Positions 49,218-57,973 of a DNA stretch of 64,000 nt are shown here, one piece after another; position 1 is the stretch's first letter; each line of letters opens with the position of its first letter. Made by a program: the position numbers and the translations under genes. Source of the stretch: Neodiprion pinetum (taxonomy: Eukaryota > Arthropoda > Insecta > Hymenoptera > Diprionidae). The DNA is taken from NCBI RefSeq assembly GCF_021155775.2, contig NC_060234.1, forward strand, positions 29,943,026-30,007,025. Direction: 5' to 3'. Below the pieces are notes generated by a model. That model had not been told where the DNA came from, made no database searches, and was given only the letters and a program-made list of their open reading frames with translations.

Positions 49218-51589
49218 CTATCGTTTCGTTTGGGTACCGGGCTTATTGATGTAGACGAGATATCCTTTCGTCGAAAGAACGCCTCGGCATTTCACGTGAA
49301 CTTGATACCGCGTTACCCAATGTAAATTCACGTTTTTCCCAAACACGTCATTCAAGGCAGCTTTGGGCAAGATTTCTAAAACCAAATCAGCTTGTATTAG
49401 CGAATCAGAGAAACGACAAGCAAGCGTATCGGTAGTCTGTAATGATAACGGACAAAGAAATCTGATTCAATCAAATTCAGTACACTATATTACGTAGTTA
49501 TGTGTTTTTCTCGTGAATAAACGTACGACATTACTTACGATGTGGATCACTGTGAGTCAGTAACTGAACATCATTCTCTTTGGTGAAAACTTGTAGAGCT
49601 GGGGGGACGACGCAACATGTAGCCAGGTTTATTTGAACGATATTAGGCTTTGTCTGAAAGAAACATCAAACTTGTCAACAGATCACGGTTAATTTTAAAA
49701 GATATAATTCAGAACATGAAAGCAATGAAAGTCTGACTCGGGTGAAAAGTTTTAGTAATAAGGGCTCGTAAGCTAACAATGAGTCAAGGTTGTTCTGTTT
49801 CATCCAATTGCATTGAAAAATAGGAAAAACCAAAATACTAAGTCGGTATCTAAATTTTTTAAATACGAGTTTGCAGTTCGCATTAAAATGATTTTGCAGC
49901 ACATGCCTATCTGGGTTATTCTGGATCGCAATTTGATGCAATACACAGAGTTTAAAGTTTTATCAGTACTTCTCAAGTAACATTCTGTGTAGTTGTAATA
50001 AAAAAACAAAGAATATTCACTGTGGTCATATAGCTAAAAAAGCTCAAAAATGAAATATCGTTCACAAGCACCAGGGCACTGTAGTCATTTATAAAACATA
50101 CATTTACCTAAAATATTTGTCAAGTTACTAAAGTATATTTAAGTGAAAAATTCGAACATATCCAAGAAGTTATTCTCAAGTACCAAGAGGATAATGGATA
50201 ATGGTGGGGCAGATTAATGCAGACATAATAACATGTCGAAAAATGGCTATATCAGTCAGGATTTTGTAGAAACTCACTTCACTGTCACGGGATAAATTTA
50301 TCATAATACGTTTTTATGCGTATTACTAGGCATAAAAAGCAAGATGAATTTTCACAGCTCACGGGAGATGATTTTTGATTTAGGTATTCCATCCATTTCC
50401 TGCAGTGATTAGGCTTAAAGTGAGAACCGATGATACGAGTTGTCTGTAGTTTCAACACAGTTCATGCCATGGCATAACTGTACAGTCTGACAGGTGAGAA
50501 AAAATTTTCAACTCTGTTCAAAAGTCCATAAATTTTGATTTTCAGCCTACAGACTGCCAATGGTATCATCAGTCGCCATTTCTTGCACAAAGTTATACTG
50601 TACTGTACATTTGCCCATTGGAAAAGTTGTACAAAGACGTCGGTATCAACGTCACTGACTCCAACAGAAGATAATTTGCCAAGCTTGATGTATTCCTCAA
50701 TCACAATCCAAAGGGATTGAAGCGAAGTAAGTATATCGTCTGTACTTTCGGGCTTGCTATATGCTATAACCAGCGCCTCAATCGAATCAGTTTGTAGAAT
50801 GTTGAGCACTGAGAAAAAGGAGACTTGTAAGATCAGAGATATACGATCAATTGCAAAGTTGATAAATTTTGACTTCAAACCTTGATCGAGTGCCTCTTTC
50901 AAGGACTCGCTTTTTGGGGATGAAATGAAAACTTTAACAGTGATCTTTAATTCTTTTCTGTCTAGGTCTTTTACACTGGCATCATCGCGTCCGATTATCT
51001 GAAACAAATAAAAATACAATGAAAATATAATTCAAACAGTCCACTTGAATTTCCTGTTCAGGTTGCTAGAAAAATCAATAGCAGAACTGTAGCTGGAGGT
51101 TTTGACAAACACACGCGTAAAGGTTGTGAATATGCTTGCCTTGGTAGAAGCGTCATCCGGAATCTCGAAATCCGCCAGGGTAATTTTCAGCGTTTCGATA
51201 AGCTGCAACATTCAAAGTTGTAATACATCAGCATTGATAATTCGAGAAGGAGTTCTGATAGTGGCTTAACGCATTTAAGGCATAGTTATATCATTATTTG
51301 ATGACGTAAGGTAAGTGTCGATGTAGATTTCCTGAATACTGGAAGCAAATGACAGAATGCAATCAGTTAGACATAACCTGTATGTCAAGGCATCGCAATG
51401 TGAAGTGATGAGAAAAATGATACACTGAAATGACAATGTTAATTGCTAGTAGCTACAGAATAGTGTATGAAATTTGATTATTTCTTTCGTATGTCAAACC
51501 TCGTCACTAGGATTCTGCCCTGCCTTTTTCTTCACTTCGTTCAGGGATAGAATGTTGCCTGTGTTGATGAGTATATTGTGCGACAGCAT
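49218..51589 (-). CDS. Gclm: Gclm, glutamate-cysteine ligase modifier (regulatory) subunit
   Basis: The protein binds the catalytic subunit GCLC in the cytosol and raises its activity in the first, rate-limiting step of glutathione synthesis. Six coding exons are 51589-51500, 51202-51140, 50998-50881, 50808-50609, 49653-49539 and 49375-49218. Together they give 744 bases, or 247 residues; human GCLM has 274. All phases agree (0, 0, 1, 0, 1). Family landmarks, in order, are NTGNILSLNEVKKK near the N-terminus, RKELKITVKVFI, LGKLSSVGVSDVDTDVFVQL, VQINLATCCVVPPALQVF, KENDVQLLTHSDP and LHWVTRYQVHVKCRGVLSTK near the C-terminus. The fold is related to aldo-keto reductases but without enzyme activity. 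Intron 2 is GC-AG. Intron 3 is 72 bases and open in frame. The start is the only ATG upstream of the conserved TGN segment. No inactivating change is seen. Confidence 0.93.
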
Positions 51590-52255
51590 GATTGACGCAC
51601 GTATTAATTAGCCAAATTAAACGGAATATTCCTTCGCGATATTACGTATCTTATATCTTTAATTCTCTTCGTCTGGTTCTATTCTTCGAAGGCTTTTTCA
51701 CACACTCAAAAAACGTTCGAACCGTGTTCGCGCTAACGAGTCACGAAACGCGGTTACTGGTGATCAGGTTTTTACTGTATCGTAAAATCAGAGTCTCCTT
51801 GAAACGAATTTTCTACTCTACGAGTAAGTACACAATCCTGCCATCAAGTGTTAAACAGGTGTCAGGCGTATTGCTCGATTGGACAGCACACCGCAGACTC
51901 CGGTTTCACTGATACTCTGATACTCCACTGATATATCATAGCATACCCAGTGCCGTGACCACAGAAACGCCTGAGAGAGCCGACTCACACGCGATATCTG
52001 ACTCGAAGTGGTTCTTTCAAACCGTTGACTAAAGAATTGGGAAATCATCCACTCAGATACGCTACCTGACGGATCAAATATAAACTACTCTATGCAGGTC
52101 AAGCTTAAACTGCTGATATCAAATATAATATGTGAGAAATGTAGTTTAAAAGTGTTGAACTTTTTTTTAAATATTAAGTAATCAATTATTATCTATAAGC
52201 TTAGTTATTACTTAAAAACATCTTAAATTTCAATATTTGATCAAAAAATTTAATC
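51590..52255. promoter_or_regulatory. Intergenic region between Gclm and the THAP exon
   Basis: This region must contain the Gclm promoter, read leftward. A TGAGTCGGC word on the minus strand (51987-51979) is close to the CncC/Nrf2-Maf antioxidant element TGACNNNGC, with G for C at the fourth base. GCLM is a classical target of that pathway in animals. The right half becomes very A/T-rich toward the THAP start codon. No TATA box was identified with confidence. Confidence 0.35.
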
Positions 52256-52758
52256 ATGGAGTTTCCACCACGAGAAAATAAAAATAAAACTTTCTGCTGC
52301 GTGTATGGGTGTAATAGCAAGTCTAGTAAGAACAATACAGTTCGATTTTACACTTTTCCTTCGGCAAATTCTAGTTTTGTAGTAATCAAAAATAAATTTG
52401 GTGAAGATGAAGTAATTGATCGTCGATTAGCTTGGATAAAAGCATTGAAAATTGGGAATGAGGTTACACAGTCAAAAAAAGTGTTTTCATTACATTTCAC
52501 CAAAAATGACTTCATACCAACATGTAAGTAATTACCTATAGAATTTCATTTCATAATTATTTGTTTATCATCAATATGAAATGATATTTTTTGTAGTGTA
52601 ATATTTGTCAGAAAAAATAAAAAACAATAAACATTAAATTTTATTTTTCATTGCAGCCAATGTTGCGATATTGCACCCACAACTTCATGCGGTGGATCTT
52701 TTAAACGAGAAGTTTGGAGACAGAATGCAATTATTTTATACTCATTATCACAACTAGT
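52256..52758 (+). CDS. THAP-type zinc-finger protein, degenerate
   Basis: Exon 1 (52256-52523) starts with ATG and encodes 89 residues with a THAP DNA-binding domain. The first Cys pair is CCVYGC (residues 14-19), followed by VRFYTFP, the conserved Trp in RRLAWIKAL, and KKVFSLHF near the C-terminal end. The canonical C2CH ligand set reads CSxHF at that last site, but here Phe replaces the third Cys (TTT instead of TGT), so zinc binding should be impaired. Donor ACAT|GTAAGT and acceptor TTTTTCATTGCAG (52656) join in phase 1 to a 33-residue tail that ends in TAG (52756-52758). That tail is antisense to a transposon-like fragment, so it may be fortuitous. THAP domains occur in P-superfamily transposases as well as host genes. 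This copy looks like a relic. Confidence 0.55.
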
Positions 52759-52884
52759 ATCTGATTGCTGTAGGCCACATTTCATTAGATGTCCCGCATC
52801 AAGTATATCTTCACCACCAATAACATTTTTATGACTAGGCTGAGTATTTGCGAACTCACAAATTTCTTGTATTGAAATTTTCAT
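52657..52884 (-). pseudogene. Fragment of a transposon-associated protein (SWIM/YqaJ-like family suspected)
   Basis: The minus-strand frame starts MKISIQEICEFANTQPSHKN and contains ILDAGHLMKCG and IIAFCLQTSRLKDPPHEV. From memory, the 'GH..CG ... CLQTS.L...PHE' pattern is typical of multi-copy insect proteins carrying SWIM and YqaJ-like domains, in a segment before the zinc-binding motif. Here it ends soon after PHEV and no continuation follows before Gclm. It overlaps the second exon of the THAP model in antisense, which points to a composite or rearranged insertion. Confidence 0.35.
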
Positions 52885-53789
52885 ATTTTATTGAATTTTT
52901 TTTGAAAATTCGAGTTTAATAACTGTAAATAAATACACGCTTTCACATAAGAACACGAAAGCTGATTTAAAAATGCGTTTTAGAATAGTTACTGCTTCTG
53001 CCGCAAGGAGAAGCCACGCCCCCGGCAGATTTCTCAGTTGCCCTAATAGGCTTTGGTGTGACAACCGAAAATCGTCGTGCGCTTGCGCTCCCTGAGATGT
53101 TCCAACGATAGAGTTGAGAACTTGTCGCAGAACATCGAAGAGTTGCCGATTTCGACACAATGCTGGCTGCATTCACCTTCCCAGTACCACAGTCTTCGCA
53201 ATGGTAAGTCCAAGCTAGTACTTGGCCTGTGTGTACTTACCGACTTGTCGGCGATACAAGAAATTAATAATGAGAATAAATTTCTTCCGAAATTCGTAGC
53301 AAAACAGTGATTTAATTGAAGTTTAGGTACATGAGAGAAGAATATATACTGTTACAAAGGGTGAAATCACCCGTTTTGCCCCCTCTTTAATGATCTAGTA
53401 GTCATCATAAATAAAAGACGTTTATAAACCTCTTATGTCTTTCAAAAGAATAAGGTTGCTGCGTCAACCAACATTATTGTAAAAACAGTCTTGTTTCAGA
53501 CTTTAAACGAGAAACACATATTACGCAATTAAAACTTTTTCACAACATTTTATTCACGTTCTTGATTTTGACTTGATAATTAAACTCGCGGATCCATATT
53601 CATTTCCGTAACGTCAAAGAACGTTACAATACATAGATCATGAATAATAATAGATCAGATGTAATAATGATGCAGCGACCAAAAAGAATAAATGCATATG
53701 CAATCCATGTACGATATTAGTATATATGATCGATTTAAGATTAATACATGATGCATATTATAAATTTTATAATATTCCAGGAGATAAAC
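52885..53789. other. Unassigned; one possible first exon
   Basis: A short CpG-bearing segment (52980-53210) contains ATG at 53160 in fair start context. A 15-codon frame MLAAFTFPVPQSSQW ends in a good donor (TG|GTAAGTCC, 53204). It could be a first exon of a plus-strand gene, but no partner exon of the required phase was found. The rest is A/T-rich. Confidence 0.3.
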
Positions 53790-53973
53790 TAGATTATCCA
53801 CAATAATCGGCTATAATATGAAAATCGAAGAATTATTCATTTCGAAATGGGATTCTATTCGACACGCGCTTGATGTATTCCATAACATTATTATTCATAA
53901 TTATTCCAACAACTTTTCATTTGCTCTCTCGATCTTGAATTTTCGTCGGCATAGAATCGAAACGCTGTTTTAG

Positions 53974-54159
53974 CTAGTCGCAAGTGAAGTATCTACGTTG
54001 GGTAGAGAAGCAGAATTGTTTTTCGAAAAGTGTTCGTATGGAAAAAAATTCGGAGTAACTGTAATGCATTTCGGATGCGCTAATTTCGATCGCGATGAAA
54101 TGGATGCTCCGTATATGAGACAGTATTTAACGCAGTGTCCTGATTTGAAGACCTATAAG
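53974..54159 (+). CDS. Gene-like open segment, intact copy, unknown function
   Basis: Sixty-two codons are open between an acceptor-like site (GCTGTTTTAG) and a donor-like site (AAG|GTGATT). The peptide begins LVASEVSTLGREAELFFEK and includes KKFGVTVMHFGCANFDRDEM and YMRQYLTQCPDLKTYK. Phase is 0 at both ends. Two further copies exist (57253-57438 plus, 63769-63954 minus) without indels but with a stop. I do not recognise the family. It may be an exon of an element-encoded protein or of a host gene caught in a segmental duplication. Confidence 0.4.
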
Positions 54160-54288
54160 GTGATTGCCGGCGACTTTTTTTTTTTTTTGATAGGGTGAGA
54201 TAGAGCGAAGCATCTTGAAACTTCGAGTGTATTTTAACACACATTCGAAAGGTACGATCAAATATTTATATCATTCAACTGACGCAGA

Positions 54289-54414
54289 ATGGCAGCGTTA
54301 TTAGCTAACCCGTTAACTGAGGAATATGTCTTTAGTCAACGGCTGACTATCGGAGGGCCTAGCCGCACGAGTCTGGAATCGGCAGGAAAGATAAAGTGCG
54401 TACTTCTTGTCTGA
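54289..54414 (+). CDS. Small open frame shared by the repeat copies
   Basis: A 41-residue frame runs from ATG just after an acceptor-like CAACTGACGCAG to TGA. It contains LLANPLTEEYVFSQRLTIGG and SLESAGKIKCVLLV. The copies at 57.55 kb and in the right arm keep the same frame, length and stop codon, but ATG is replaced by ACG. It could be a downstream exon of the neighbouring gene-like segment in another phase. Coding status is uncertain. Confidence 0.25.
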   Translation: MAALLANPLTEEYVFSQRLTIGGPSRTSLESAGKIKCVLLV

Positions 54415-54960
54415 AATGTGAAAACTAAAATCATTATACATCATATGATGTCATCATACATCATACATAGTATTTGATATAGGTTGTGGAAGTAAAATGA
54501 AAAAGGTACACAGGATATTTGTTTATACTGCAGTTTATTTTTGATTAAGACCCGGATCTTTACTAATATTACTTTGAATACAAATGTTGGCTGTCCAGCA
54601 AACGCTGGGTTCAGAGCTAACTCGCAATACGCACTGAGCCGATCTACCTGCCGGTACGCTATTGCTCAGCCTACACACACACATACGTACTATACCTACT
54701 CTTACCTATGGACATAAACAGAATATGTATATATATAACTAATATCGACGTTAAATTTATATTTCAACAGTATTGAAGTTCGAAACCAAAGTTCGGATGT
54801 TCAGAAAGTGATGTCACCCAAAATTTTTTTTCTTTTGACGTCTTCGATCTATACTAATCAGCTAGCCGAATTCCTCAGTCTGGAAACAACCGCGCACTAG
54901 AGCGGACGGATGAGAATCGCGCTCCGCAGATTTCGAGTACCGGGTTCTTCTACTTCCTGG

Positions 54961-55146
54961 ATCCTGCACTACGGGTCCGCTTCCCGGTGCAACTCAAGTT
55001 CCAGGAGAAGTGCTCCGTAGTTTCTGCGCTTAAGGTCCACTACCTGGTGGAACTCGACTTCGAGGACAAGCGCTCCGTAGTTCTGGCTGTCCAGGTCCTT
55101 GACCTGGTGACTTTTGACCTTCGGACTAATTTTCCGTAGTTCTGGT
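54961..55146 (+). repeat. Three-copy 60-bp tandem repeat, source of part of the satellite
   Basis: The word TCCGTAG recurs at 55014, 55074 and 55133 (spacing 60 and 59), each time preceded by a variant of 'GTCC..T.CCTGGTG.AACT' and 'TTC.AGGA.AAG'. Its second unit contains ACTCGACTTCGAGGACAAGC, which corresponds to the first third of the 115-bp satellite monomer further right. Confidence 0.7.
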
Positions 55147-55351
55147 TAAACTTGTCATGTCCACAATGAATTATTTCAATTCATTTTTCGCGTAAGCACA
55201 AATTCAGGAGCTATCAATGCGCTAATGAAATTTCTATAATTTCTTATTATTTTCTCATAATCTTCTCAGTGAAATGTGTCGATAGAAAAATTATATTAAT
55301 CCTTACACAATATTTTTGATGTGTTCTATTGGTGAAAATATTTATTAGTCT

Positions 55352-55516
55352 TTGGGGTTTGACCCGAGGTGGTTGGCGGTGGTTAGAGGTGGTCGGAGAT
55401 GGTTAGGGGTGGTCGTTGGTGGCGGATGGCGGCGGTTGGAGGTGATCGAGGTAGACAAGAAGGAGGACAAGGGGGAGAAAGACGAGGAAGATAAGGAGAA
55501 CGAGGATTTCTGCACG
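55352..55516 (+). repeat. GGTGGT-rich purine cassette bounded by splice-like sites
   Basis: The segment starts near GACCCGAGGTGGTTGG and ends in a good donor-like site (CACG|GTGAGTAAAACAC). Similar cassettes occur at about 55.80, 56.42, 59.72 and 60.37 kb and in the right arm. Several are preceded by an ATTCCAG or TTTCAG acceptor-like end. Translations give Trp/Arg/Gly or Asp/Glu/Lys low-complexity peptides, with no domain. Confidence 0.55.
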
Positions 55517-56530
55517 GTGAGTAAAACACTTTTATAATATTGAATGGCGTTTGTAATTACGTTTTATTTGAAATTTTTTAAACCTGACATGTTTACAATA
55601 CATTATTTCACTTTATTTTTCGCGCAAGCCCAAATTCGGTAGCTCTCAACGCGCTAATAAAAGTTCCATTACTTTTTACAATTTTCTCGTAATCTTCTTG
55701 GTGAAATCTGTCGACAAAAAAATTATATTAATCCTTACGCAATATTTTTGATGTGTTCTAATACTAAAAATATTTATTTGTATTCAAGACATAACCAGAG
55801 GTGGTCAGCGGTGGTCGTTGAAGGTGGTTGGCGGTGTTTGGAGGTGATCGGTGGAGCTTGAGGGTGGTTGCGGGTAATCGTGGGAAACGAGGAGTGGGAG
55901 GACTATTGCACTATTCCGACGTAATTTTGCGAGAGAATTCGATTGGGCGTAGCACTAACACGCTGAGATCGACGCATCAAAAGTTACAGCCAAAAAAGGA
56001 GAACCTGTGTTTTCGACATTTTTCAGCAGGTGCTTTTTTGCTCGCCATTTCTCTCCTCTTGGTCCCACGCTCTTTTTGCTGCGTTTTCTGAGTTCCTGAG
56101 GGTCCAATTAGTCAGGTAAAAGTCATTCACATCGAATCTGAGACCAAAAATTTTCGGCTCGAAAAATGAAGAAAAAGTAAGGCTAACCCCTTTGCATTTT
56201 TGGCGAAAATTTTCGCGATTCTGAAAAGTGCTGGAATAAATTCTTTCATGCACTATTCCGAAGTAATTTTGCGGGAAAAATCGATTGGGCGCAGTTCCAA
56301 TACGCTGCGATCAACGCATCGAAAGTTACAGCCAAAAAACAAAACCTGTGATTATATGAATCCTTACGTAATGTTTTTGATGTGTTCTTATACTGAAAAT
56401 ATTTATTGCTATTCCAGGTACAACCCGAGGTGGTTATCGGTGGTTGTTCGAGGTGGGTGGCGATTGTTGGAGGTGGTCGGAGGTGGACGAGGAGGAGGAC
56501 GAACTGAACTGAGTCTCAAAGCCCTGTTGA

Positions 56531-57085
56531 CATAAAAGCAGCTATTCGATAGAAATTATAGTTTATAGTTTACACAGCCCATTGCATGATATTTCATTAT
56601 AAATACATATGTTTCAATGTATTCAGGAATAATTTATCAAATATATAGAGGTCATGTGCAAATAATAAATGAATTGATTCGACCGCAGTTTGATGTATTC
56701 ATTAGAGCTTTGACAATAAATTTAAGCTTTGTTACTTCTTTTATTTTATTATGGATAATCAAAAACATTTCCGACTATTCGTGCTGTGGAAGCATGGGAA
56801 TTAAACCAAATGTAGCAAAAGATTAGAAACAGTGTATGTAGAGTACGAGTATTTTTCTAATAATGCAAATAGAATAGAATACCACGCCTTGCGAATTAGC
56901 TTTCCAGACAGAGATGAATGATGAATTTTAAGGACTGCATTATCGTTGTTGAATACTCTATGCCTCATGGGAAAATAAAATATGTAACAATAAAATTGAT
57001 GCACCGGATCATCGTCGACTTTAACTTTTGAAATGTCCTACCATTTCCGAACACCTCCAACCATCCTATTTACCTATATTACTAG
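56531..57085. other. Spacer between the two repeat copies
   Basis: The spacer is A/T-rich and has no counterpart elsewhere in the window. The 69-codon frame at 56617-56826 contains hydrophobic stretches but has no recognisable content. Confidence 0.4.
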
Positions 57086-57252
57086 ATTAGCTATGATATG
57101 AAAAGAGAAGAATTATTCATTTCGAAATGGGATTCTATTCGAGGCACGCTCGATGTATTCCATAACATTAGTATTCATAATTGTTCCAACAACTTTTCAT
57201 TGCTCTCTCGATTTTGAATTTTCATAGGCATAGAATCGAAACGCTGTTTTAG

Positions 57253-57438
57253 CTGGTCGCAAGTGAAGTATCCGCGTTGGGTGGAGGAGCAGAATTGTTT
57301 TTCGAAAAGTATTCGGATGGAAAAAAATTCAGAGTAACTGTAATACATCACGGATGCGCTAATTTTGAACGAGATGAAATGGATGCTTCGTATATGAGAC
57401 GGTATTTAACGCTGCGTAGTGGTTTAAAGACCTAGAAA
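57253..57438 (+). pseudogene. Decayed copy of the gene-like segment (left arm)
   Basis: It has the same length as 53974-54159 and no indels. I count fifteen amino-acid replacements and one nonsense change (TAT to TAG at codon 61, 57433-57435). The splice-like borders are partly altered (donor context AAAGGTGATAG). The high share of replacement changes suggests loss of selection. Confidence 0.6.
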
Positions 57439-57689
57439 GGTGATAGTGAGAGAAAGAACGACGCTTCTTAACACTTCGAGTGTATTTTAACACACATTTG
57501 AAAGATACGAGCGAAATTTTTCATCATCCAACTGTCGCAGAACGGCAGCGTTATTAGCCGACCCGTTCACTGAAGAATATATCTTCAGTCAACGGCTGAC
57601 CATCGAAGGGCCTGGCCGCTTGAGTCTGGAATCGGCAGGAGAGATAAAGTGTGTATTTCTTGTATGAAATGTGAAAGCTAAAATCATTA

Positions 57690-57778
57690 TACATCATATC
57701 ATATCATCATACCTCATACATCATACATCATACATCATACATCATACATCGTACATCATACATCATCATACATAGTAT
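57690..57778. repeat. CATACAT-type microsatellite
   Basis: Tandem CATACATCATACAT units with minor changes separate the gene-like segment from the satellite part. The reverse complement is present at about 63430-63515 in the right arm. A shorter version lies at 54.43-54.48 kb. Confidence 0.85.
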
Positions 57779-57973
57779 TAAAGGTCGAGACCAAAGTTTG
57801 GATGTCGGATGTTCAGAAAGTGACGTCACCAATTCAAAATCAGCTAGCCGAATTCCTCAGTCTGGAACGAACCGCGCAGTAGAGCGGACGGATGAGAGAC
57901 GCGCTCCGCAAATTTCGAGTACCGGGTTCTCAACCTCCCGGATCCCGCGCTTCGGGTCCGCTACGCGGTGAAA

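Larger units (their letters stand above)
53790..56530 (+). repeat. Diverged single copy of the right-hand repeat unit
   Basis: The same blocks occur here, in the same order, as in the left arm of the inverted repeat that follows. They are a gene-like segment (53.81-54.42 kb matching 57.09-57.66), a TCATACATCA stretch, the segment from 54.77 kb starting GTTCGAAACCAAAGTTCGGA, a short region related to the 115-bp satellite, and GGTGGT-rich cassettes separated by A/T-rich linkers. Unlike the arm it has no amplified satellite. It carries an extra insertion near 54.48-54.77 kb and an internal duplication of an ATTCCGA(C/A)GTAATTTTGCG block (55.91 and 56.25 kb). Confidence 0.75.

Noticed and set aside
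50462..51019. The single uninterrupted 185-codon reading of Gclm
   Set aside because: It includes the 72-nt intron 3 and runs past the exon 4 donor (GGGCAAAT|GTACAG) into intron sequence. The family's next segment (VQINLATCCVVPP) lies at 49653-49539.
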